The notes below the pieces were generated by a model. That model saw only the letters and a program-made list of their open reading frames with translations. It did no database searches and was not told the DNA's origin. DNA of 64,000 nt, from contig CAJYVD010000035.1 in NCBI GenBank assembly GCA_913778495.1, positions 1 through 64,000 on the forward strand, given 5' to 3'. Positions 47,639 through 56,155 of this stretch are shown here, piece by piece. The translations under genes were made by a program, and so were the position numbers. Positions within the stretch are counted from its first letter, which is position 1, and each line of letters opens with the position of its first letter. The stretch is from an uncultured Pantoea sp. (GTDB lineage Bacteria > Pseudomonadota > Gammaproteobacteria > Enterobacterales > Enterobacteriaceae).

Positions 47639-48901
47639 ATGCAAGGTAAAAACAGCCAACTGCAGCAACGCAAAGATGACGCCCTGCCGCGCGGCACCGG
47701 CAATCTTTGTCAGTGGTATGTCGAGCAGGCAGAGAACGCCACGCTGCGCGACGTCGAAGGCAACAGCTGGATCGACTTTGCGGGCGGCATCGCGGTATTA
47801 AACACCGGGCATCGCCATCCACGCATCGTTCAGGCAGTTGCGGAACAGTTAACCAAATTTACCCATACGGCATTCCAGGTAACGCCGTATGAAAGCTATG
47901 TGGCTCTCGCAGAGCGCATTAACCGCGTGGTACCCATTGCAGGCAAAGCCAAAACGGCGTTTTTCTCAACGGGCGCGGAAGCGGTGGAAAACGCGGTGAA
48001 AATCGCGCGCGCCGCCACACGCCGTCACGGCATCATCACCTTCGGCAACGCGTTTCACGGTCGTACCTTTATGACCATGGCGATGACCGGCAAAGTGGCA
48101 CCGTACAAACGTGACTTCGGTCCGATGCCCGCCTCAGTGTGGCACGCACGCTATCCCAACAGCGTGACCGGTATCACGACGGACGCGGCGCTTGCCAGTT
48201 TGCAGGACATTTTCACGCAGGATATCGCCCCGCATGATGTCGCGGCCATTGTGCTGGAGCCGGTGCAAGGCGAAGGCGGTTTTCATGTGGCCCCGCCTGA
48301 GTTTATGGCGGCGCTGCGCCAACTGGCCGATGAGCACGGGATCTTGCTGATTGCCGATGAAGTTCAGAGCGGCTTTGCCCGCACCGGCAAAATCTTCGCC
48401 ATGGAACACTACAGCGTGAAGCCCGATCTCATCACCATGGCGAAAAGCCTGGCGGGCGGAATGCCGCTGTCTGCCGTGAGCGGACGCGCTGAGATCATGG
48501 ATGCGCCCGGTCCGGGCGGCTTGGGCGGCACTTACGCGGGTAACCCGCTGGCCATCGCCGCCGCCCATGCGGTGCTGGATATCATTGCCGATGAGCAACT
48601 GTGCGAGCGTTCCGCGCGGCTCGGCGCGCAGCTCAACGATTTTCTGCAAGGCGCGCGCGCCAATAACACCCGCATCACCGACATTCGTGGTTTGGGCTCG
48701 ATGGTGGCGGTGGAGTTCACCAGTGCGCAAATCGCGCAGGCCATTCAACAGGACGCGATGGCACGCGGCCTGCTGCTGCTGACCTGTGGACCGCAGGGCA
48801 ATGTGATTCGCTTCCTTTATCCTCTCACTATCCCCGACGCGCAGTTTAGCCAGGCGCTGGATATCCTTAGCGCCGTTATGCGTCAGCATCAGAACGGTTA
48901 A
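47639..48901 (+). CDS. gabT: 4-aminobutyrate aminotransferase GabT
   Basis: A 420-aa class III PLP aminotransferase converting GABA and 2-oxoglutarate to succinate semialdehyde and glutamate. Landmarks are FFSTGAEAVENAVKIARAATRRHGIITFGNAFHGRT, LIADEVQSGFARTGKIFAMEH and PLP Lys269 in TMAKSLAGGMPLS. AAGGAAAGG lies before the start. It is first of gabT-gabP with an 80-bp intercistronic gap that contains a hairpin. gabD is absent here, so semialdehyde oxidation must be encoded elsewhere. Confidence 0.94.
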   Translation: MQGKNSQLQQRKDDALPRGTGNLCQWYVEQAENATLRDVEGNSWIDFAGGIAVLNTGHRHPRIVQAVAEQLTKFTHTAFQVTPYESYVALAERINRVVPIAGKAKTAFFSTGAEAVENAVKIARAATRRHGIITFGNAFHGRTFMTMAMTGKVAPYKRDFGPMPASVWHARYPNSVTGITTDAALASLQDIFTQDIAPHDVAAIVLEPVQGEGGFHVAPPEFMAALRQLADEHGILLIADEVQSGFARTGKIFAMEHYSVKPDLITMAKSLAGGMPLSAVSGRAEIMDAPGPGGLGGTYAGNPLAIAAAHAVLDIIADEQLCERSARLGAQLNDFLQGARANNTRITDIRGLGSMVAVEFTSAQIAQAIQQDAMARGLLLLTCGPQGNVIRFLYPLTIPDAQFSQALDILSAVMRQHQNG

Positions 48902-48912
48902 GCCTTGAAATG

Positions 48913-48933
48913 CCCGACCTGCACCAGGTCGGG
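48913..48933 (+). repeat. Intercistronic hairpin between gabT and gabP
   Basis: A perfect 8-bp stem CCCGACCT/AGGTCGGG (48913-48920, 48926-48933) has a 5-nt loop and no T-tract. It probably stabilises or partly terminates the gabT message rather than ending the operon. Confidence 0.5.
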
Positions 48934-48981
48934 TTGGGCATCTTGCTGCAAATCACCTGAAAACGCGCTGGAGAATGATTT

Positions 48982-50376
48982 ATGAGTTCACAGAATACCG
49001 ATGCGCTGGCGCAAGGCCTTAAGCCACGTCATGTCAGAATGTTATCCATTGCCGGCGTCATTGGCGCTGGCCTGTTTGTGGGTTCCGGCCACGCCATTGC
49101 CGAAGCGGGCCCCGCCGTGCTGCTGGCTTATATCGCCGCGGGTACGCTGGTGGTGCTGATTATGCGTATGCTGGCAGAAATGGCGGTCGCCTCGCCGGAT
49201 TCGGGGTCCTTTTCGACCTATGCGGCGAAATCGCTGGGACGCTGGGCTGGTTTCACCATCGGCTGGCTCTATTGGTGGTTTTGGGTGCTGGTGATCCCGC
49301 TTGAAGCCAATGCCGCAGGCACCATTTTGCACGCCTGGTTCCCACAGGTCGCCGTGTGGGAATACACGCTGGCGATTACCATCATATTGACCGTCAGTAA
49401 CCTGTTTAGCGTGAAGAACTACGGTGAGTTTGAGTTCTGGTTTGCGCTGCTTAAAGTGGTCGCCATTGTGGCGTTCCTGGTGATTGGTAGCCTGGCGGTA
49501 TTGGGTCTGTTGCCCGGCAGTAGCACCCATGGCATCTCTCACGTTTATGATACCCACGGCTTTATGCCCAATGGCATTAGCGCGGTGCTCGCGGCCATTC
49601 TGACCACCATGTTCTCGTTTATGGGCACCGAGATCGTCACCATCGCCGCCGCAGAATCCCGTGAGCCGCAGAAACAGATCACGCAGGCCACTAACTCGGT
49701 GATCTGGCGTATTGCGCTGTTTTACCTGCTCTCTATTTTCTTTGTGGTGGCGCTGGTGCCGTGGAATAGCCCAGCCCTGATGAAAAATGGATCTTATCAG
49801 ACGGCTATGGAGATGATGAATATCCCGTATGCGCGTCAAATTGTGGATGTCGTGGTGCTGGTTGCCGTGTGCAGCTGTCTGAACTCCGCGCTCTACACCG
49901 CCTCACGCATGCTCTACTCGCTGTCGCGCCGCCAGGAAGCGCCTGCCTCTGCCTCGCGCACCACGGCCAGCGGTACTCCGTGGGTCGCGGTACTGGCCTC
50001 CACCGCCGCCGCGTTCCTGACGGTTATCGCCAACTATCTCGCCCCGGCGGCGGTGTTTGAGTTCTTGCTCGCCAGCTCCGGTGCCATCGCCCTGTTGGTG
50101 TATCTGGTGATCGCCGCATCACACCTTGTGCTGCGTAAAAAGAAAGAGGCGCGAGGCCAGGTACTGCGTTACCGCATGTGGCTGTTCCCTGGTCTGACGT
50201 GGGCGACGATCATTTTTATCGTTGGCGTATTGGCCTCGATGCTGTTCAACCCGCAGCATCGCTACGAGATCATCGCGACGGGGCTGTTGACGCTCGCGGT
50301 ATTGGCGGCGAGCCGTCTGGTTCACCGTAAGCGCGCAGCGCACAAGAGCAGTAAAGTGTTCGCGCTGCGTTCGTAA
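48982..50376 (+). CDS. gabP: GABA permease GabP (APC family)
   Basis: A 464-aa twelve-helix amino acid-polyamine-organocation transporter. LKPRHVRMLSIAGVIGAGLFVGSGHAI is the typical opening of amino acid permeases of the GabP/AnsP/CycA group. GTEIVTIAAAESREPQKQITQATNSVIWRI is the conserved cytoplasmic segment. Placement after gabT under a GabR-type regulator identifies GABA as the probable substrate. Its sequence is near GabP but not unique to it. Confidence 0.88.
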   Translation: MSSQNTDALAQGLKPRHVRMLSIAGVIGAGLFVGSGHAIAEAGPAVLLAYIAAGTLVVLIMRMLAEMAVASPDSGSFSTYAAKSLGRWAGFTIGWLYWWFWVLVIPLEANAAGTILHAWFPQVAVWEYTLAITIILTVSNLFSVKNYGEFEFWFALLKVVAIVAFLVIGSLAVLGLLPGSSTHGISHVYDTHGFMPNGISAVLAAILTTMFSFMGTEIVTIAAAESREPQKQITQATNSVIWRIALFYLLSIFFVVALVPWNSPALMKNGSYQTAMEMMNIPYARQIVDVVVLVAVCSCLNSALYTASRMLYSLSRRQEAPASASRTTASGTPWVAVLASTAAAFLTVIANYLAPAAVFEFLLASSGAIALLVYLVIAASHLVLRKKKEARGQVLRYRMWLFPGLTWATIIFIVGVLASMLFNPQHRYEIIATGLLTLAVLAASRLVHRKRAAHKSSKVFALRS

Positions 50377-50409
50377 GGGCCGCGTTAGGGCAAGGATGCC
50401 CTGAAACCA

Positions 50410-50736
50410 TCAGGCGTACTGGACATCAATACTGATGGACTCTTCCGGTACGTTAATTGTCACCAGGCAACGATTCCACACCGGTTTACCCTCCGTCAGA
50501 TTGTGCTCAACAAAGTAAGCCTGAAACGCCTTCAACGCCTCAGTAAGATCGCCAATCGCCTCAGCATCCGGCTCGAACCAGTCGATCTCGCCGGTTTCAT
50601 CCAGGTAGTTAAATTGATACTGCCCCCCTTCACCATCGGTAAAGAGCTCCGCGCTGACATACAGCGCCTGCGCGCCCTGCGGCCCACAGCTGAAAACGAT
50701 TTGCGCGATGCGACGATAAAGATCTTCATAATTCAT
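50410..50736 (-). CDS. YezG/DUF600-like immunity protein
   Basis: A 108-aa acidic protein. The opening MNYEDLYRRIAQIVFSCGPQGAQALYVSAEL and the later GGQYQFNYLDETGEIDWF and LVTINVPEESISIDVQY follow the YezG (DUF600) immunity fold, whose members neutralise nuclease toxins in Gram-positive and some Gram-negative bacteria. No toxin gene is adjacent; it lies alone between gabP and digH, opposite to both. It could be an orphan protective immunity gene or a repurposed housekeeping protein. AGGAATG lies upstream of the start. Confidence 0.6.
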   Translation of the reverse strand: MNYEDLYRRIAQIVFSCGPQGAQALYVSAELFTDGEGGQYQFNYLDETGEIDWFEPDAEAIGDLTEALKAFQAYFVEHNLTEGKPVWNRCLVTINVPEESISIDVQYA

Positions 50737-50951
50737 AGTGACATTCCTGACGGATACGCCTGCAGCGCAGGGTGGGTTTGACCGGCCCCTGCACTCCAGA
50801 CTTTCTCGTGCGGTATTCCTCCGCCGATCGATTGACTTTAAGGCAGACGATCGGAGAATGAGCCACCCGAGCAGTAAGTTAGAAAGAAAGGGAGTTTATC
50901 ATAGCCTGTTCATCCTGTTTTTCACGCCCTGCGCGCACAAAAGGCGCGGCA

Positions 50952-52253
50952 ATGCTGTTGGCCGCCGCGCTGCTGGCAAGCTGTTCGTCTGAGCGTCCTA
51001 AATCGCTGGTCACGCCGCTTCCTTCGGTGACGCCGCCGCCTACCTCAGTACCGGCAGTGGCCCCGCAGGGGCCGGTACGCGGCGTGTGGCTGACCACGGT
51101 GTCACGCCTCGACTGGCCGCCGATCTCATCGGTGAACGCCGCATCCGCCAGCCGTATTCGCCTGCAGCAAGCGGCTCTTATCGCCAAGCTCGATGCATTA
51201 CAGCGTCTCGGCATTAACACGGTGTTTTTCCAGGTTAAACCCGATGGCACCGCGCTGTGGCGTTCTCGCATCCTGCCGTGGTCCGATATGCTCACAGGAA
51301 CCATTGGCGAGGACCCGGGCTACGATCCGCTGCAATTTATACTCGATGAAGCACACAAACGCGGCATGCGCGTGCACGCCTGGTTCAATCCCTACCGTGT
51401 TTCCACCAATGTGAAACCGGGCACGGTTAACGCGCTAAACAAGACGTTATCCGGACAGCCCGCCAGCGTGTTTGTGCTGCACCGCGACTGGATCCGCACC
51501 GCCAGCGATCGCTTTGTGCTTGACCCGGGCATCCCGGCGGCGCGCGACTGGATCACCAGCATCATCGCGGAAGTGGTGGCACACTATGATATCGACGGCG
51601 TGCAGTTTGACGACTATTTCTATGCGGAGACGCCGGGGTCAACCTTGAATGATAGCGCCACGTTTCGCGCATACGGACAGGGATTCAACAACAAAGCCGA
51701 CTGGCGACGCCACAACACGCAGCAGCTGATCGAGCAGGTTTCGCGTACCATCAAGCAGCTTAAACCGCAGGTCGCGTTCGGCGTCAGCCCGGCGGGCGTT
51801 TGGCGCAACCTGTCCCACGATCCGGCGGGCTCAGACACGCGCGGTGCCGCCGCCTACGATGAAGCCTATGCCGATACGCGCCGCTGGGTGCAAAGTGGGC
51901 TGTTGGATTACATTGCGCCACAGATTTATTGGCCGTTCTCACGCCAGGCGGCGCGCTACGATGTGCTGGCGAAATGGTGGGCCAACGTGGTCAAGCCCAC
52001 GCATACGCGCCTCTACATCGGCATCGCGCTATACAAAGTGGGCGAACCGTCGCGACTGGAGCCGGAGTGGACGGACGCAGGCGGCGTGCCGGAATTGAAA
52101 AGACAGCTCGATCTTAATGATTCACTGCCGCAGATTAGCGGCACCATTTTGTTCCGGGAAAATTACCTTAATTTGCCGCAAACGCAGCAGGCGGTGGAGT
52201 ATCTGCGTCAGCGGTGGGGAGAGAGCAACGGTGAAACGCGCCGCCCGCGCTGA
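50952..52253 (+). CDS. digH: DigH (YddW), divisome-localised glycosyl hydrolase lipoprotein
   Basis: Outer-membrane lipoprotein of the GHL10 family that trims glycan strands without stem peptides at the division septum. The sequence parallels E. coli YddW/DigH over its whole length (RGVWLTTVSRLDWPP; DGVQFDDYFYAETPGS; YIAPQIYWPFSRQAARYDVLAKWW). The lipobox is LASC. From the ATG at 50952 the signal peptide is very short, MLLAAALLASC, with no basic residues. The open frame extends upstream, and an ATA codon at 50901 preceded by AAGGGAG would give a normal basic n-region and put the lipidated Cys at position 28. AAAGG before 50952 is the alternative signal. I give the conservative ATG. Confidence 0.88.
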   Translation: MLLAAALLASCSSERPKSLVTPLPSVTPPPTSVPAVAPQGPVRGVWLTTVSRLDWPPISSVNAASASRIRLQQAALIAKLDALQRLGINTVFFQVKPDGTALWRSRILPWSDMLTGTIGEDPGYDPLQFILDEAHKRGMRVHAWFNPYRVSTNVKPGTVNALNKTLSGQPASVFVLHRDWIRTASDRFVLDPGIPAARDWITSIIAEVVAHYDIDGVQFDDYFYAETPGSTLNDSATFRAYGQGFNNKADWRRHNTQQLIEQVSRTIKQLKPQVAFGVSPAGVWRNLSHDPAGSDTRGAAAYDEAYADTRRWVQSGLLDYIAPQIYWPFSRQAARYDVLAKWWANVVKPTHTRLYIGIALYKVGEPSRLEPEWTDAGGVPELKRQLDLNDSLPQISGTILFRENYLNLPQTQQAVEYLRQRWGESNGETRRPR

Positions 52254-52278
52254 GAGACGGGCGGCGCAGAACCCATGG

Positions 52279-54249
52279 TTAAAACGTCGCGTTCAGGCCG
52301 ACGTTCCAGCTAACCTGATGGTAATCACTGTTGCCTGCTACGCTGGAGACACCGGCAAAGGCGCTAACCGTTTCGCCGATCGGCACGCTGGCACCCAGCG
52401 AAAGATCAACCCAGTTTTTGTCGCCTGAATCCACGCGGCGTGTAAACGCCGTGCGGGTCGATTTCAAGCCCCCCCGCACCGCCGTATCGGTATCGCCAAA
52501 CTGATGGTTCATGGTGACTTGTGCCCACGGATTTACCGGCCACTGCTGGCTGTCAATACGCCAGCCCAGCGCGCCAATTTGGGCGTGCTGGGTTTGGTCA
52601 GAAAAGCGCATGGACGTGCTGCTGTCACCGTTTTCGCTGTACCCGCCAACGCGGCCATAATCCAGCGCGTAGCTGGCGACAGGTCCGGTGGTCAGATGGG
52701 TACCGATCGGGATATCCCATCCAGCCTGTACTCGGGTTCCCAACAGTTTCCCGCTGCTGTTGCCCTGCTCGACGCGCGTCGCCGGTCCAATCGTAATGCG
52801 CCGCTGAATACTGTCGAAATCCAAATCCGCGTAATGCACATCGGCATTAATCCAGCCTTGGTCAAACACCGTGAGCTGGCTGTAAAGCGCCACAAGGTTG
52901 CCGCGCAATTTATAATCAAATTTGGTGGAAGGCTTCATGCGCTGATCGCTGCCCGAGAGCAGCACACCGGCTTGCCAGTTATCGGTAATTTGATACCCAA
53001 CCCCGACGCTGAGATTGGCGCTGGTGGCGTCGCCATCTTGCCCGCTACCGCGGTAATCCAACCGCTGTCCGGCGTAGCCGCCGAACACCGTGAAATCACC
53101 TGCCGACGAAGGTCGCTTGCGCTGCTGCTGCAGGTGACCGTCCAGCGTGTTGTGCATATCACCCGCCATCATCAACGGTGATTGTGACAAGGACGCCACC
53201 TGTGCAGGCGCATCAAGAATCGACTCAATGTATTGCGCGATCATGGCGTGCACCGCCGGGCTGGGATGCAGACGGTCGGCAAACAGATAGGCCTGCGCGG
53301 TGCTGAAACCGTTGTCCGACGAGCGGCAGTCGGCGGCTGAGGTGCCCACCGGACACGCGAATCCCAGGGTGTTGGTGAGGCCGTAACGATACGGATCGGC
53401 GATGACCTCATTGAGCAGTCCGGCGATATCCGCGCGCACAATGTTGCCCTTGAGGGTGGCCAACTGTGCTTCCTCCTGCTGGTTATATTGTTCCGCCAGC
53501 GACGTGGCGAGTGCGCTGGAGGATTGCCACAGTTGGTATAACTGCTGGGCCAGCGCATCGCGCACTAGTGGAATGCTGGAGATTTCTCCGGCTGCCGCCG
53601 TGAAGGCGGCGAGCGCCGCCTGATTGCGTGCTGCCAGCGTCGGCGTGGTGGCGTTATCCAGCGACTGAAACGCCGCCGCCAGCGCTGAGGAACCCAGCGG
53701 CGTGGCGATCAGCTCCACAATCAGCGGCGTAACGCCTAACTGCGGCACGTTGGGGACGATAACGGTGCCGGCGCCCGCATTTAATAGCGTCCCCACCTGT
53801 GATGCCGCCGCCGTGGCGCTGTTGGCGACGGTAGTCCGCGCCGTAAGCGGGGTCATCAGCACTGCCTGACCGATATCATTTGCACCTATCCAATGAATGT
53901 AGAGCCCGTTGCTATCTGCCCGCCCACCGGTGGATTGCAGATATGCCGCCAGCTGATCTTGAGTATTAAGTTGAGGGTCAAGCGCCGGCACCGCCACCGC
54001 GCCGCCCTGCGCATAATTGCGTCCCCCCGCCGCAGAGGGTTGTAAGTTTTCCCCCAGCCGTGCGGCGAGAATTTCGTCGTACAGCGCGTGCTGGCTGCCG
54101 TCAAAGGTAAAGCGCCCCACATTACCGCCGTCGCTCAGGCTGTCGCCGAATACGGTAAGGTTGTCCCACGCCAGCGCGGATGCCGACGACAGCAACGCAG
54201 CACAGGTTGCGAGACGCAACGCCGAGAGCGCAAAAGTGCGATTTTTCAT
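52279..54249 (-). CDS. GDSL esterase autotransporter (EstA-like)
   Basis: A 656-aa outer-membrane esterase. A signal peptide (about 1-27, ending ASALA) leads to an N-terminal GDSL lipase domain with Ser37 in VFGDSLSDGGN, Asn in WIGANDIG (block III) and the Asp-x-x-His pair in ADRLHPSPAVHAM (block V). A C-terminal 12-strand beta-barrel (about 380-656, ending VSWNVGLNATF) anchors it. It is homologous to Pseudomonas EstA and Salmonella ApeE in layout and should face the cell surface. The start at 54249 gives the signal peptide; longer frames do not. The gene converges on digH. Confidence 0.9.
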   Translation of the reverse strand: MKNRTFALSALRLATCAALLSSASALAWDNLTVFGDSLSDGGNVGRFTFDGSQHALYDEILAARLGENLQPSAAGGRNYAQGGAVAVPALDPQLNTQDQLAAYLQSTGGRADSNGLYIHWIGANDIGQAVLMTPLTARTTVANSATAAASQVGTLLNAGAGTVIVPNVPQLGVTPLIVELIATPLGSSALAAAFQSLDNATTPTLAARNQAALAAFTAAAGEISSIPLVRDALAQQLYQLWQSSSALATSLAEQYNQQEEAQLATLKGNIVRADIAGLLNEVIADPYRYGLTNTLGFACPVGTSAADCRSSDNGFSTAQAYLFADRLHPSPAVHAMIAQYIESILDAPAQVASLSQSPLMMAGDMHNTLDGHLQQQRKRPSSAGDFTVFGGYAGQRLDYRGSGQDGDATSANLSVGVGYQITDNWQAGVLLSGSDQRMKPSTKFDYKLRGNLVALYSQLTVFDQGWINADVHYADLDFDSIQRRITIGPATRVEQGNSSGKLLGTRVQAGWDIPIGTHLTTGPVASYALDYGRVGGYSENGDSSTSMRFSDQTQHAQIGALGWRIDSQQWPVNPWAQVTMNHQFGDTDTAVRGGLKSTRTAFTRRVDSGDKNWVDLSLGASVPIGETVSAFAGVSSVAGNSDYHQVSWNVGLNATF

Positions 54250-54731
54250 TATCCACTCCGTAACAGGCGAAATGCCCGAAATACCAAGGAGGCGCACACG
54301 TCATACCGCAGCGGCGCGCGCCAACAATCTGCCATCAGTGATGCGAAAAATTAATGTAAGAACAAGGACGTTTAAGGTGTAGACAGGAAGGAAACGGAAC
54401 ACCAGTTTACTTAACTGAAATTGCGAGCGGTGTGAGTTAGATTCCATCTCGCTATTAGCATATTGCTCTGTTTTTACCGCTGCGTGACACACGCGACGAA
54501 TTGCTCGCCTGCGCGCGGCTTAAGTTTCATTTATGCGCGCCGATAATAGTCACAGCGAAGGAATGTGCGCGCCCGCGATAGGGCGAATGACTCCAACACC
54601 AGGCACGTTTAAACACTATCCCGGCCAGCGAAAAACGCAGAGAGGCACTTCAGTGCCCGGCCTAAGTTAACCCGCGCAGCCGTATTGCTGCGCCTTTTCG
54701 TTCAACCATCACTATTTGCCTGAGGTCTCAC
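54250..54731. other. Divergent intergenic region (esterase / chemoreceptor)
   Basis: This 482-bp region has no convincing gene; short frames on both strands lack ribosome-binding sites. It must hold the promoters of both divergent genes. No operator palindrome stood out. Confidence 0.5.
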
Positions 54732-56018
54732 ATGTTCGGGGTAAAGACAGCTAACCTTCCACTGCCCTTTGCCAAGGGTGGCAATGTCCTGAGAGATGTT
54801 AATGCGATCAAGCAGCACGTCGCCTGGATCGAATTTACGCCTAACGGCGATATCTTGACGGCAAACCCGCAGTTTCTCGATGTTACCGGTTATTCGCTGC
54901 GCGAAATTCAGGGCCAGCATCATCGTATGTTTTGTCAGCCGGCCTTTTCCCAATCCCCTGAGTACGCCGCATTCTGGCAAACGCTGGCTTCGGGCGAGTC
55001 CGTTAGCGGTATCTTCGAGCGCCTGAATAAAGCGCAGCAGCGTTTTTACCTTAGCGCCACCTATTTTCCGGTGCGTGATGAAAAAGACCACGTGTACAAG
55101 GTGATTAAACTCGCCAGCGATATCACGCAGCGGCATCAGGAGTTGGAGCACAAAGAAGCGGTGATCGCCGCGCTGGATCGCTCCATGGCGGTGATTGAGT
55201 TTACGCCAGACGGCCAGATTCTCACCGCTAACGAGAATTTCCTCACGCACATGGGGTACACGCTTCCCGCCCTTGCCGGGCAGCACCATCGGCTATTCTG
55301 CTTTGACGCGTTTTACGCGGAGAATCCGGATTTCTGGCGAAAAATTGCCCGCGGACAGCATTTTGTTGGCCGTTTTGAGCGCAAAACCGCCAGCGGCGAG
55401 CGTATCTGGCTGGAGGCGAGCTATAACCCGGTGTTCGATGCCGACGGCAACGTCTACAAAGTCATCAAGATTGCCTCCGACATCACCGCGCGCGTGGAAG
55501 CCGCCAAGCGCGTGGCGGATATCGCCCTCACCACCTCGGAAGAGACCTCACAGATCACCGACAACGCCAACGAGGTGCTGGAAGAGACGGTGCGCAACTC
55601 CGGGCTGGTTACCGAGCAGGTCAAAGCGGCCACCGACATTGGCGCTGAGCTGAATGACTCCGCAAAGAGCATCAATGAGGTAGTCGAAACCATCAACATG
55701 ATTGCCGCCCAGACCAACATTCTGGCGCTCAACGCCGCGATTGAAGCCGCGCGCGCGGGCGAGGCCGGGCGCGGTTTTAGCGTGGTAGCCGACGAAGTAC
55801 GCCGCCTGGCCGCCTCAACCGCCGGCGCCACCAAAAAGATCACCCAAGTGGTGGAGTTAAACACCCAACTGATTCAGCAGATGGATCAGCAGCTGAGTGA
55901 AGTAAAACAGTTTGTGGTCTCTGAGCAGGACAAAATCAGCGTGCTGGCGCGCAATCTGCGGGAGATTAACAGCGGCGTACATGAGTTTGTTAATGTGATT
56001 AACCGTCTGGATGTGTAG
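54732..56018 (+). CDS. Soluble double-PAS methyl-accepting chemotaxis protein (BdlA-like)
   Basis: A 428-aa cytoplasmic chemoreceptor: PAS1 (about 22-118), PAS2 (about 140-245) and a short MCP signalling domain (about 255-428) with the hairpin tip [39 protein letters not shown]. No transmembrane segment or HAMP domain is present. The layout matches Pseudomonas BdlA, which senses redox or nutrient signals and triggers biofilm dispersal. The two PAS domains are internal repeats ([17 protein letters not shown] / [17 protein letters not shown]). It is a single gene with TGAGGT as ribosome-binding site. Confidence 0.9.
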   Translation: MFGVKTANLPLPFAKGGNVLRDVNAIKQHVAWIEFTPNGDILTANPQFLDVTGYSLREIQGQHHRMFCQPAFSQSPEYAAFWQTLASGESVSGIFERLNKAQQRFYLSATYFPVRDEKDHVYKVIKLASDITQRHQELEHKEAVIAALDRSMAVIEFTPDGQILTANENFLTHMGYTLPALAGQHHRLFCFDAFYAENPDFWRKIARGQHFVGRFERKTASGERIWLEASYNPVFDADGNVYKVIKIASDITARVEAAKRVADIALTTSEETSQITDNANEVLEETVRNSGLVTEQVKAATDIGAELNDSAKSINEVVETINMIAAQTNILALNAAIEAARAGEAGRGFSVVADEVRRLAASTAGATKKITQVVELNTQLIQQMDQQLSEVKQFVVSEQDKISVLARNLREINSGVHEFVNVINRLDV

Positions 56019-56032
56019 TCAGGGGTAGCGGG

Positions 56033-56058
56033 AGAGGAGCGCTTTGCAGCGCTCCTCT
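56033..56058 (+). terminator. Hairpin after the chemoreceptor gene
   Basis: A perfect 11-bp stem AGAGGAGCGCT/AGCGCTCCTCT with a 4-nt loop lies 14 bp beyond the stop. There is only a weak T content after it. Confidence 0.6.
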
Positions 56059-56155
56059 ATCAAGCGACAAGAACAGTCATGATGGCTAACTTTCACTTGG
56101 ATACCACGCGCAGGCCGTCAACAAAATGCATGAGGCTGTACTAAGCCTAGCTTGA

